Below are positions 1 to 7,611 of a stretch of 13,387 nt of DNA, one piece after another (the stretch's first letter is position 1; the number at the start of each line of letters is the position of its first letter). The stretch covers positions 1-13,387 of the forward strand of contig JAMOOS010000117.1 of the NCBI GenBank assembly GCA_027065245.1. Direction: 5' to 3'. A program made the position numbers and the translations under genes. The notes beneath the pieces were generated by a model that searched no databases, was not told the DNA's origin, and worked only from the letters and a program-made list of their open reading frames with translations. The stretch comes from Desulfuromonadaceae bacterium (GTDB taxonomy: Bacteria; Desulfobacterota; Desulfuromonadia; Desulfuromonadales; Desulfuromonadaceae).

Positions 1-2
1 AA

Positions 3-1619
3 CGCCAGGGTGGCGGCGCACTGACTCAACAGGTGTTTGATGGGGAAAGTGCAACGGCACCACAACTACAGGTAAACAGCGGCTACAAATTTATCGGCTG
101 GGACAAGCAGTTCAAAAGCATCTATTTTGATACCACCGTTACTGCTCAATACAAGCAGTTATACCAGTTAACGGTAAATGGCGGCAACGGCAGCGGGACA
201 TACGCCAAAGGCTGCCTGGTACATGTCAGCGCCGCGGCACCGCCTGAAGGCAAAATGTTTGACCACTGGCAAGGCGACAGCGTTTATCTGTCCGACAAGG
301 ATGCCGCCAGCACCACCATGCAAATGCCCGCCGCAGCCACCGCCATAAATGCGACATACATCGACGCACAAAACTACTGGAACAGTGAAATCGGCATCGT
401 CAATCCCGCCGACGAACCACTGCACGCCACCCTGCGGGCACTTAACAGCAATGGCGTTACCATTGCGTGCCGCGAAATAACCCTACCGCCCTACGGTCGC
501 ACCATCATTAATCTGCGCAACGATATCGGTGCCAAGGGCAAAAACATCGCCAGTGTGCGCCTGGATATCAACCAGGGCAAGGCGATCGGATACACATCTG
601 TCGACAGACGCGGCGCGATGCGCGCAGCAGCAGCCGCAGAAACAGCAGCCCAGGGCGCCATCTATATCCCTCGCATAGCCAGCAGTGAAAACTGGTGGAC
701 CGGAGTGGCACTGGCCAGCAGCAACACCGCCGCCACCACCGCCAACATCCGTTTCGACAACAATACCTCCACGACTGTAGCACTGGACAGTTGCGGCCAT
801 TATGCCGCTACCGTAGCCGCCATGTTCGATAACATACCACAGAATCTGATCAGCACCGGTCAGATAGATAATGCTATCGGTCTGGCGGCGACCCTGTTTA
901 CCGGGTCCAACGACAACAGCAAACTGGCGGGCATGCGCCTGGATAATGGCACCGCCAGTGAGCACGTATTCCCCCACATAGCCGCCAATAACGACTGGTG
1001 GAGCGATATCGGCATATACAACCCGGCGGCTGGAACCACCACGGTCACCCTGACGTATTATGCCGCCAGCGGCACACAGCTGGGCCAACAACAAGCTAAA
1101 CTCGGTAGCCACCAATGCTGCAACAGCACCACCGGCGTGGAATTCCCAGCCGGATGCGCCTGGGTGAAGGCAAGCAGCGACAAAGCCACCTGTGCATACC
1201 AGTTTTTCGGCATGAAACAACACGACAATCTGGCCGCGTGCAACGTGGTGAACATAAGCGCTGCAACAGGAGTTCTGCCCCTGCCGGTAAACAACGGCTG
1301 GAGCGGCCTGGCATTTGTCAATCCCGGCGACAACGCTGCAACAGTAACTCTGGAAGCACGTGACAACGAAGGTATCATTATCGCTTCCAGTACTTTCACC
1401 TTGGCGGCACATACTAAAATTGCCAATATGGCGCAACAGATGTTCAACAGCAGCATCGCCGCCGCCACCTATCTACGTTTCAGCGCCGATCGTCAAATCG
1501 CTGCGGTACAGATAAACGGTGACAACACCAACAACACATTGGAAGCCATGCCTGCCCTGGGCAACGCTGCCACCAGTTCATCAACCAGGCTAATCTTTCC
1601 TCACACCATCCTTGATTAA
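3..1619 (+). CDS. Secreted/surface repeat protein, C-terminal part (5' end outside window)
   Basis: The reading frame is open from the first complete codon at base 3, so the true start and any signal peptide lie upstream. A GTG at 33 is in frame but sits inside a domain, so it is not the start; residues below are counted from it. The residues before position 40 (GGGALTQQ, then an APxL stretch, GYKFIGWD) match the Listeria-Bacteroides/InlB B-type repeat, a small beta domain of extracellular proteins. Residues about 44-108 (LTVNGGNGSG, then FDHWQGD) look like a second, divergent member. From residue 116 to the end there are four units of about 100 residues, each opening with a W and usually a [IV]xNP motif and closing with an [FI]P[HR]-like motif. 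There is no C-terminal membrane anchor, LPXTG or clear type 9 sorting domain. The composition is rich in Ala, Thr and Asn. Function is unknown; adhesion or cell-envelope display is an inference from the repeat classes. Confidence 0.8.
   Translation, partial: RQGGGALTQQVFDGESATAPQLQVNSGYKFIGWDKQFKSIYFDTTVTAQYKQLYQLTVNGGNGSGTYAKGCLVHVSAAAPPEGKMFDHWQGDSVYLSDKDAASTTMQMPAAATAINATYIDAQNYWNSEIGIVNPADEPLHATLRALNSNGVTIACREITLPPYGRTIINLRNDIGAKGKNIASVRLDINQGKAIGYTSVDRRGAMRAAAAAETAAQGAIYIPRIASSENWWTGVALASSNTAATTANIRFDNNTSTTVALDSCGHYAATVAAMFDNIPQNLISTGQIDNAIGLAATLFTGSNDNSKLAGMRLDNGTASEHVFPHIAANNDWWSDIGIYNPAAGTTTVTLTYYAASGTQLGQQQAKLGSHQCCNSTTGVEFPAGCAWVKASSDKATCAYQFFGMKQHDNLAACNVVNISAATGVLPLPVNNGWSGLAFVNPGDNAATVTLEARDNEGIIIASSTFTLAAHTKIANMAQQMFNSSIAAATYLRFSADRQIAAVQINGDNTNNTLEAMPALGNAATSSSTRLIFPHTILD
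378..1607 (+). repeat. Four tandem ~100-residue degenerate protein repeats
   Basis: The aligned tryptophans fall at residues 116, 222, 323 and 423 of the frame counted from base 33 (bases 378, 696, 999 and 1299), a period of 106, 101 and 100 residues. The openings are WNSEIGIVNP, WTGVALASSN, WSDIGIYNP and WSGLAFVNP. The closings are IPRIA, FPHIA, LPLPV and FPHTI. The middle of each unit carries a hydrophobic strand, then a segment such as AAATYLRFSADRQIAAVQI. The DNA of the units is clearly diverged, so the duplication is old and kept at the protein level. The pattern suggests repeated beta-sandwich modules. Confidence 0.7.
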
Positions 1620-1628
1620 AAAGCCTTC

Positions 1629-1666
1629 TCCCCCCCACTCCCCAGTAATGGGTGAGTGGGAGGGGA
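1629..1666. terminator. Strong GC-rich hairpin after the surface-protein gene
   Basis: A C-rich arm (1629-1644) pairs with a G-rich arm (1649-1666) around a GTAA loop. It gives about 16 base pairs with two single-base bulges, T1653 and A1661. It starts 10 bp after the stop codon. No T-run follows on the + strand. On the - strand a TTTTT lies about 10 nt beyond the stem. It is therefore terminator-like, or a 3'-end-stabilising stem, rather than a textbook intrinsic terminator. Confidence 0.45.
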
Positions 1667-1699
1667 TCATGGGAATGACAATCAAAGATTGTTACCTTA

Positions 1700-1729
1700 G
1701 TGACAACGCAGACCTAGTAGTGCTAAAAT
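1700..1729 (+). promoter_or_regulatory. Candidate sigma-70 promoter for the M16C peptidase
   Basis: The -35 is GTGACA at 1700-1705 (5 of 6 to consensus) and the -10 is TAAAAT at 1724-1729 (5 of 6), with an 18-nt spacer. TG precedes the -10 by one base, giving an extended -10. The predicted start is near 1736, which leaves a leader of about 87 nt. The rest of the 1620-1822 gap holds the hairpin above and no convincing gene. Confidence 0.55.
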
Positions 1730-1822
1730 CCTTTGCCCGCAGACCTCACTACAGACAGATAGATTCGTCGCATACTACTCGACTCGCCGCGCCGTGCGTG
1801 CCAAAGGATACCCGTAACCATT

Positions 1823-4762
1823 ATGAGCACTGAAAACCGCTATAACATCCCCACCCAGTTTACCCTGCTTGACGCTACCGAACTGCCGGAAATAAACGCC
1901 ACCATGCTGCAACTGCGCCACAACGCCACCGGCGCCCGCTTTGTCCACCTGGACAGAGACGACAGCAACAACCTGTTCGCCGTGGCGTTCAAGACGCCGC
2001 CGCCCGATTCCACCGGTGTGGCGCACATCCTTGAGCATACCGCCTTGTGCGGCTCAAAGCGTTATCCGGTGCGCGACCCGTTTTTCACCATGCTCAAGCG
2101 TAGTTTGAACACATTTATGAATGCCTTCACCGCCAGCGACTGGACCTGCTACCCGTTTTCCAGCCAGAACCGCAAAGATTTCTACAACCTGCTCGGCATC
2201 TATCTGGACGCGGCGTTTTTCCCCCTGCTGCGCAAGGAAGATTTTGCCCAGGAGGGCCATCGACTGGAATTTGAGCGGATGGACGATCCCACTTCGCCGC
2301 TACAATTCAAAGGGGTGGTCTACAATGAGATGAAGGGCGCCATGAGCGATCCGGCTTCGCTGCTGGCACGCCGCACCACCCGCCACCTCTATCCTGATAC
2401 CTGCTACCGCCACAATTCCGGTGGCGAGCCGGAAAACATCCCCGATTTAAGCTGGGAACAGTTGCGCCAGTTTCATGCCGAATACTATCACCCCAGCAAC
2501 GCCTGCTTTTTCAGTTACGGCAATTTCCCCCTCAAGGAACATCTGCGCGTTATAGAGGAACAGGCGCTTGGTCACTTCAACGCCCGAGCGGTAAACAGCG
2601 AGGTGGCCGCCCAACCGCCGCTGGCCAGAGCGCAAATGGTGGAGGAAGCCTATCCGGTGGACACGGTGGAAGAATGCGCCAACAAAACCATGGTGCACAT
2701 CAGTTGGCTAACCGACGATATTGCCGACAGCTTCCATATCCTCTCCCTTACCCTGCTGGCGCAACTGCTGCTGGGCAATCCCGGCGCGCCATTGTACAAG
2801 GCGTTGCTCGATTCCGGCCTGGGCAACAACCTGACCCCCGGCAGCGGTTTTCACGACGATTATCGCACCACCTGTTTTGCCGTCGGGCTGCAGGGTTGTA
2901 GTCGCGAAGCCGCCGCCGAGGTGGAGCAACTGGTACTGACCACACTGGAAAATATTGCCGCCAACGGCTTTGAACGCCAGCGGGTAGACGCCGCTATCCA
3001 CCGCCTGGAACTGGCCAACCGCGAAGTCGGCGGCGACAGCTACCCCTACGCCATCTCATTGATGTTCCGCCTGCTGGGGCCATGGCTGCACTGCGATGAT
3101 CCGCTGTCGCCACTGCAGTTGGAGGCCAATCTGGCGCGGCTACGCCGCGAGTTGGATAACGGTGATTTTTTTGCTCAACTAATCCGCAGCCGCCTGCTCA
3201 ACAATAAGCACCGTATCACCCTGTGTCTGTACCCCGATCACCACCTCGGCGCACAGATAAAGCAGCAGGAGCGGCTGCGCCTGGATACCATCCGCGCCGG
3301 GCTGAGCGACAGCGAAGTGGCAGAGATAATCGCCCGGGCGCAGCAGTTGCAGGCGGCGCAGGAACGCCAGGATGATCTCTCCAGTCTGCCGACACTGGAG
3401 CTGGAAGATATCCGCCGCGAAGAAGATCCGGTCGCCAGCCGGACGGTGGCTGCCACAGCGCAGTTACGTTTTTTTCCCCAGCCAACCAACGGCCTGTGCT
3501 ACTTCAATCTGCTTTTCCCCTGCGCCCATCTCGATGACGAGTTGCGCCCTTACCTGCCCATGTTCTGCACCCTGCTCACCCAGGTTGGCACGGACAAGTA
3601 TAGCTATGTGGAAATGGCGCAACGGATGGAGGCAGCAACCGGCGGCATCAGCGCCGGCATAGAATTACTCGACAATATCGACGAGTTGGGCAACTATCGC
3701 CCACTGGTACGGCTGCGCGGCAAGGCACTGCAACGCAATGTGGACAAGCTGGCAGCCCTGATGGTCGAAATCGCCACCGCTGCCGACTTTAGCGACTGCG
3801 ACCGCCTGGGCACGGTTATCGGCCAGATGAAAAGCAGCTGGGAGAACTCCATCCCCGCTTCGGGACACAGTTTTGCCGCCCGCGCCGCTGCCGCCAGTCT
3901 TACCGCCGCCGCCCGCCAGCGCGAAGAGTGGTCGGGCTTCAGCCAATATCGCCTGATAAAGCAGGCGGCAAAACTGGATGGCGAGCAGATGCACGCTACA
4001 GTGGACATTATGCAACGCATCGCCGCCGCGGTGTTTCGGCGCAACGATGTCAAAGCATCGTTTACCTGTGAGGAACATGGCGCTGCCAGCGGCGAACACG
4101 CCCTGACAACGCTGCTGGAGCAGCTGCCAGTCGGCTCCGACGCTGCCGCGCAGGCTGTCGCCGCAACTATCGAACAAGGCGGCTATCTGGGAGTGGCCAC
4201 CACCACGCCGGTCTCCTACGTTACCCGGGTATTCCGTACCGTGCCGTTCACCCACGGCGACAGCGCGGCGCTAAAAGTGCTGGCGGCACTGCTGAAATCG
4301 AGTTTTCTCCATCGCGAAATCCGCGAAAAAGGCGGCGCCTACGGCGGCATGGCCACCTGCAACAGTGAAGCAGGGCTGTTTGCCATGCTCTCCTACCGCG
4401 ACCCCCACCTGCTGCGCACGCTTAAAGTGTATGACGAAGCGGTGGCATGGCTGCGCAGCGGTGCCTTCGGCCAGCAGGAGATTAAGGAAGCGCTACTGAC
4501 GGTGTTCAGCGCCATCGACAAACCCCTATCCCCCGCCGGTCGCGGCAGCAACGAGTTCACCAATTTCATCCAGGGGCTAACACCAGAACTGCGTCAGCAG
4601 TTTCGCCAGCGCCTGCTGGCGGTGGACAAGAAACAACTGCTAACCGTGGCAGAACTCTACTTAGGCGCCAACAACACCAGCAGCGTGGCGATACTGTCCA
4701 ACAACGATGCTTTGACCAAAGCGCAGCAGGAGTTGCCGCAACTGCGCATTGAGCATCTGTAA
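1823..4762 (+). CDS. M16C zinc metallopeptidase, PreP/Cym1-like (insulinase superfamily)
   Basis: A 979-residue protein, the usual size for presequence-protease-type M16C enzymes, which close two halves around unfolded peptides and cut them. The inverted zinc motif HxxEH is present as HILEH (residues 68-72: zinc ligands H68 and H72, catalytic E71). The third ligand is probably E169 in VVYNEMKG. LNTFMNAFTASDWTCYPF (95-112) is typical of the family. The C-terminal half has the substrate-binding signature REKGGAYGG (834-842), and the M16C-associated linker should lie around 470-700. No signal peptide is visible, so it is probably cytoplasmic, degrading short peptides, although the exact substrates are unknown. 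The ATG is the only plausible early start. Its nearest Shine-Dalgarno-like AAAGGA (1803-1808) lies an unusually long 14 nt upstream. It appears monocistronic, between a promoter near 1700 and the hairpin at 4797. Confidence 0.93.
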   Translation: MSTENRYNIPTQFTLLDATELPEINATMLQLRHNATGARFVHLDRDDSNNLFAVAFKTPPPDSTGVAHILEHTALCGSKRYPVRDPFFTMLKRSLNTFMNAFTASDWTCYPFSSQNRKDFYNLLGIYLDAAFFPLLRKEDFAQEGHRLEFERMDDPTSPLQFKGVVYNEMKGAMSDPASLLARRTTRHLYPDTCYRHNSGGEPENIPDLSWEQLRQFHAEYYHPSNACFFSYGNFPLKEHLRVIEEQALGHFNARAVNSEVAAQPPLARAQMVEEAYPVDTVEECANKTMVHISWLTDDIADSFHILSLTLLAQLLLGNPGAPLYKALLDSGLGNNLTPGSGFHDDYRTTCFAVGLQGCSREAAAEVEQLVLTTLENIAANGFERQRVDAAIHRLELANREVGGDSYPYAISLMFRLLGPWLHCDDPLSPLQLEANLARLRRELDNGDFFAQLIRSRLLNNKHRITLCLYPDHHLGAQIKQQERLRLDTIRAGLSDSEVAEIIARAQQLQAAQERQDDLSSLPTLELEDIRREEDPVASRTVAATAQLRFFPQPTNGLCYFNLLFPCAHLDDELRPYLPMFCTLLTQVGTDKYSYVEMAQRMEAATGGISAGIELLDNIDELGNYRPLVRLRGKALQRNVDKLAALMVEIATAADFSDCDRLGTVIGQMKSSWENSIPASGHSFAARAAAASLTAAARQREEWSGFSQYRLIKQAAKLDGEQMHATVDIMQRIAAAVFRRNDVKASFTCEEHGAASGEHALTTLLEQLPVGSDAAAQAVAATIEQGGYLGVATTTPVSYVTRVFRTVPFTHGDSAALKVLAALLKSSFLHREIREKGGAYGGMATCNSEAGLFAMLSYRDPHLLRTLKVYDEAVAWLRSGAFGQQEIKEALLTVFSAIDKPLSPAGRGSNEFTNFIQGLTPELRQQFRQRLLAVDKKQLLTVAELYLGANNTSSVAILSNNDALTKAQQELPQLRIEHL

Positions 4763-4796
4763 CGTTGTTACCTGGAGGAAAAAAGACGAATAAAAA

Positions 4797-4831
4797 CAGC
4801 GCCGCACCACACAAACTGTGGTACGGCGCTG
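4797..4831 (-). terminator. Intrinsic terminator of cheX, probably bidirectional
   Basis: A 15-bp stem (4797-4811 with 4817-4831, one C-A mismatch) closes a 5-nt loop. Read on the - strand the stem is followed at once by TTTTTATT, the classic intrinsic terminator form. It lies about 38 bp past the cheX stop. The M16C peptidase stop is 34 bp away on the other side, so it may also serve that gene, though without a good T-run. Confidence 0.85.
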
Positions 4832-4869
4832 CTAATAAATATCTACGCGCTCCAACTGATGTCGACAAC

Positions 4870-5325
4870 TTAACGGGCGATCTGCAACTCCACCATAAAC
4901 TCGCCGTCGTCCGACTCAAACGGTATCATTACCCACTCAGCATCGGCAATACATTCCACATGGTAGTCGGCACCAAATACATATGACGGCACTGACAGAA
5001 TTATATTGCTGCCACCTTCATCCAGCACCATTTTTATGCTTCCAGCCAACATATTGGCTAACTCGCCAAAGGCGTCAGTTACATCCTCACCCACACAATC
5101 CACGGCAAGTCCGAGAAAACGCTGCGTTATAGCCATGGCAACATCCTCACCGGCGTGAATGGCCACCATGCCGCTGCACTGGCCGCCAAAACCGACAATA
5201 CCGGAAACCGAATCGGTAAAATAACTCACCAGCACCGGCAACGCCGGCTGTGGTGTAGCCTCGAGCATGATCATGGTTTCAAACACTTCCTGCGTCGCAT
5301 CTATGGTTATCTGCTCCAGATCCAC
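4870..5325 (-). CDS. cheX: CheX-family chemotaxis phosphatase
   Basis: A 151-residue protein of the CheX/CheC/FliY phosphatase superfamily, which removes phosphate from the response regulator CheY and so resets flagellar or type IV pilus signalling. The catalytic ExxN motif is visible in FGELANMLAG (E88 and N91) at the expected place on a helix. The C-terminal half (SVPSYVFG, then the FMVELQI strand) fits the CheX fold. The start is GTG, preceded by a GGGAGGGG Shine-Dalgarno; spacing is short but no alternative is better. It lies 98 bp downstream of argA on the same strand, with its own promoter and terminator and no chemotaxis gene nearby. It is therefore an orphan copy, and its partner regulator cannot be named from this window. 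Confidence 0.85.
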   Translation of the reverse strand: MDLEQITIDATQEVFETMIMLEATPQPALPVLVSYFTDSVSGIVGFGGQCSGMVAIHAGEDVAMAITQRFLGLAVDCVGEDVTDAFGELANMLAGSIKMVLDEGGSNIILSVPSYVFGADYHVECIADAEWVMIPFESDDGEFMVELQIAR

Positions 5326-5380
5326 AACCCCTCCCGTCAGACAATCACACCCAATTTAATTAACTGCCAAAGAAGTGCAC

Positions 5381-5409
5381 ATGGTACAAAACGCCCCGGT
5401 CTCTGTCAA
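5381..5409 (-). promoter_or_regulatory. Near-consensus sigma-70 promoter of cheX
   Basis: On the - strand a perfect -35 TTGACA (5409-5404) is followed after exactly 17 nt by TACCAT (5386-5381, 4 of 6 to TATAAT). The transcript would start near 5374, with a leader of about 50 nt that includes an A/T-rich TTAATTAAATT stretch. This indicates that cheX can be transcribed separately from nadK-recN-argA. Confidence 0.65.
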
Positions 5410-5423
5410 ACAGCAATTTAATT

Positions 5424-5903
5424 CTACCTTTTAATTGTATCGGCATCAGCCACTGCAACGGCGATAGCCATGGCGATCTCATCGCAATCGGGAAATTTCG
5501 GACACTGCATACAGTCGCCCCAGATCTTTTGCGGCAGCTCTTTTTTGTCGATCACGCTAAAACCTAAGCGGGAGAAAAATTCCTCCTGGTAGGTAAGAGC
5601 AAACAGGCGGGTAATGCCCAGTTCGCGCGCTTCGTCGATACATAGCTGCACCAGCTTGCGCCCGCAGCCCTGCCCTGCCAGAGTATCATCCACCACCAGT
5701 GAGCGCACCTCGGCCAGATCGGCCCACCACACCTGCAAGCTCACGGTGCCCAGCACCACGCCATCGCGTTCGATGACGTAAAATGAGCGGATGGCCTGAT
5801 AGATCTCCGCCAGCGAACGCGACAGCATCATCCCCTGGCTGGCGTGTTCCACCAGCAGTTGATGAATGGCGGCGGCGTCACCAATGCGTGCCTTGCGAAT
5901 CAT
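5424..5903 (-). CDS. argA: GNAT N-acetyltransferase, short ArgA-like (glutamate N-acetyltransferase candidate)
   Basis: A 159-residue single-domain GNAT enzyme. The acetyl-CoA-binding motif A spans residues 65-85 (EVRSLVVDD, then GQGCGRKLV, the Q/RxxGxG/A loop). The EEFFSRLGF segment (107-115) is motif B. Resemblance is closest to the short ArgA-type acetyltransferases, which make N-acetylglutamate for arginine synthesis and lack the kinase-like domain of classical ArgA. The C-terminal WGDCMQCPKFPDCDE segment, with C131, C134 and C140, is a trait I associate with this group. The start is well supported by AAGGA 7 nt upstream. The ATG overlaps the recN stop as ATGA, implying translational coupling. 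Other GNAT substrates remain possible, because arginine genes are absent from the window. Confidence 0.8.
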   Translation of the reverse strand: MIRKARIGDAAAIHQLLVEHASQGMMLSRSLAEIYQAIRSFYVIERDGVVLGTVSLQVWWADLAEVRSLVVDDTLAGQGCGRKLVQLCIDEARELGITRLFALTYQEEFFSRLGFSVIDKKELPQKIWGDCMQCPKFPDCDEIAMAIAVAVADADTIKR

Positions 5904-7603
5904 GACGATATCCTTTCGTTCAACTGATCAAACAGCCCCGGCTGGCGACTGCAGCGCAGCAATTCACGCGCATGAGCAAGAGTTTCGCTACTGCGCTGGG
6001 CTCCAGCCAGCATGCGCGCCAGTTCCTCCACTCGCTGTTCCTCATCCAGTACGGCAACGGTGGTATTGGTCTGACCGTTTTCTACCCGTTTTTCCACCCG
6101 CAACTGCTGGTCGGCGTAGGCAGCGATCTGGGGCAGATGAGTAATACACAGCACCTGGCAATGGGCAGCAACGGCACACAACCGCTCTCCCACCGCCGTG
6201 GCAGCCACGCCGCCGACACCGGCATCCACCTCGTCAAAGACGATGGTGGCCAAGTTGTCCACATCGGGGGCACTGTTGCGCAGCGCCAGCATAATGCGTG
6301 ACAGCTCGCCACCTGAGGCGGTGCTGGCCAAAGGGCGCGGCTGCTGGCCGGGATTGGCGGAAAAATAGAATTCCACCCGCTCCAGCCCGGCTGCGCCCGG
6401 CTGCTCTAACGGCAGACAGCGTGCCATAAAACTGGCGTCGGGCATGGCCAGCGTAGCCAGCTCGCGCTGCACCGCCTGCCGCAACCGCCCGGCCGCTTCG
6501 CGCCGCCGCTGCGACAAGCTCCGTCCCTGCGCCAGCATGCGCTCACGCGCGGCGCTGATTTCATCTTCCAGCCGCCTGATACTATCGTCACCGCCGCGCA
6601 GCAACTCCAGTTCCTGCTCCATCTGCTCCAGCGCGGCGAGGATACCGTCAATATGGGGATGATATTTGCGCTGCAGGGCGGCGATATCCGCCAGACGCTG
6701 CTCCACCTGCTGCTGCAGTTGTTCATCAAACACCACCGCTGTCGCCACGGCACGCAACTGAGTAGCAGCATCTTCCAGGGTAAACATGGCATCGTTCAGG
6801 GCGGCCACAGTGCCCTGCAATTCCGGCGCTATCTGCTCTAAACCATCCAGTTGCGCCAGCACCGCCCCCAGCCGTTCACACATGGCACCATCGGCGGCGT
6901 ACAGTTGTTCGTAACCGTTTTGGCAGCCGGAATACAGGCGTTCGGCATGTTGCAATTTAAGGCGCTGCGCTTCCAGCTCTTCATCTTCACCCAGTTGCGG
7001 CTCCACTCGCCTGATTTCGTCAATACAGAACTCCAGCTCTTGCTGACGCTGTTGCCGCTGCGCTGCGGCACCGCGCAATCCATCCAGTTCCTGCTGTAAC
7101 TGCTGCACCGCGGCATAATAACGGCGATATTCAGCCAGCACCTCACCGTTACCGGCGTAGGCATCGAGCAGCAACAGATGGTTTTCGCTGCGCTGCAACT
7201 GCTGTTGATCGTGTTGACCGAAAATGGCCACCACCGTCGCCATAATCTGCTGCAACTGCGCCAGGGTCGCCGGGGAACCGTTGATATAGACACGGCTTTT
7301 CCCCTGGCTGGTGAGGGTACGCTTGATAATCAGCTCATCTTCGGCGGCCAGATCCATGGCGGCCAGCCGCTGCATCGCCTGGCGGTGGTCGGCGATATCA
7401 AACACCGCCTCCACACTGGCACTGTCGCAGCCGCTGCGCACCAGATCACTGCGCATTCGCTGCCCCAGCACCAACCCCATGGCATCGATGATAATCGACT
7501 TACCGGCGCCGGTCTCGCCGCTCAATACAGTAAAGCCCGGCGCAAAGCTCAAGTGCAACTGTTCAATAACCGCCAGGTTTTTTATAATCAGCTCGTTTAG
7601 CAT
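5900..7603 (-). CDS. recN: DNA repair protein RecN
   Basis: A 567-residue SMC-like ATPase, the usual RecN length (about 550-570), which gathers and tethers broken DNA ends for RecA-dependent recombination. Walker A is GETGAGKS at residues 29-36. The family-typical FGQHDQQQL segment follows, then a long Gln/Glu/Leu-rich coiled coil (about 150-380). The ABC signature SGGELSRIM begins at about 430 and Walker B VFDEVDAGVGG at about 453, with CITHLPQIAA after it. The protein begins MLNELIIKNLAVIEQ as in other RecN proteins, which fixes the start. It starts 8 nt after nadK, an arrangement also seen in Escherichia coli, and overlaps argA by 4 nt. No clear LexA box is seen directly upstream because the gene is internal to the operon. 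Confidence 0.97.
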   Translation of the reverse strand: MLNELIIKNLAVIEQLHLSFAPGFTVLSGETGAGKSIIIDAMGLVLGQRMRSDLVRSGCDSASVEAVFDIADHRQAMQRLAAMDLAAEDELIIKRTLTSQGKSRVYINGSPATLAQLQQIMATVVAIFGQHDQQQLQRSENHLLLLDAYAGNGEVLAEYRRYYAAVQQLQQELDGLRGAAAQRQQRQQELEFCIDEIRRVEPQLGEDEELEAQRLKLQHAERLYSGCQNGYEQLYAADGAMCERLGAVLAQLDGLEQIAPELQGTVAALNDAMFTLEDAATQLRAVATAVVFDEQLQQQVEQRLADIAALQRKYHPHIDGILAALEQMEQELELLRGGDDSIRRLEDEISAARERMLAQGRSLSQRRREAAGRLRQAVQRELATLAMPDASFMARCLPLEQPGAAGLERVEFYFSANPGQQPRPLASTASGGELSRIMLALRNSAPDVDNLATIVFDEVDAGVGGVAATAVGERLCAVAAHCQVLCITHLPQIAAYADQQLRVEKRVENGQTNTTVAVLDEEQRVEELARMLAGAQRSSETLAHARELLRCSRQPGLFDQLNERISS

Positions 7604-7611
7604 GGCGTTGT

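Noticed and set aside
483..1436. 317-codon ORF antisense to the surface protein
   Set aside because: It mirrors the codon bias of the sense gene, is rich in Gly, Val and Cys, and shows no motif or ribosome site. The sense strand has clear domains and repeats.
1612..1833. 73-codon + strand ORF between the surface protein and the M16C peptidase
   Set aside because: It crosses the strong hairpin and the candidate promoter, has no ribosome site, overlaps both neighbours and resembles nothing.
3665..4255. 196-codon ORF antisense to the M16C peptidase
   Set aside because: It is a Gly/Cys-rich shadow of a gene with intact catalytic motifs and a continuous 979-residue frame.
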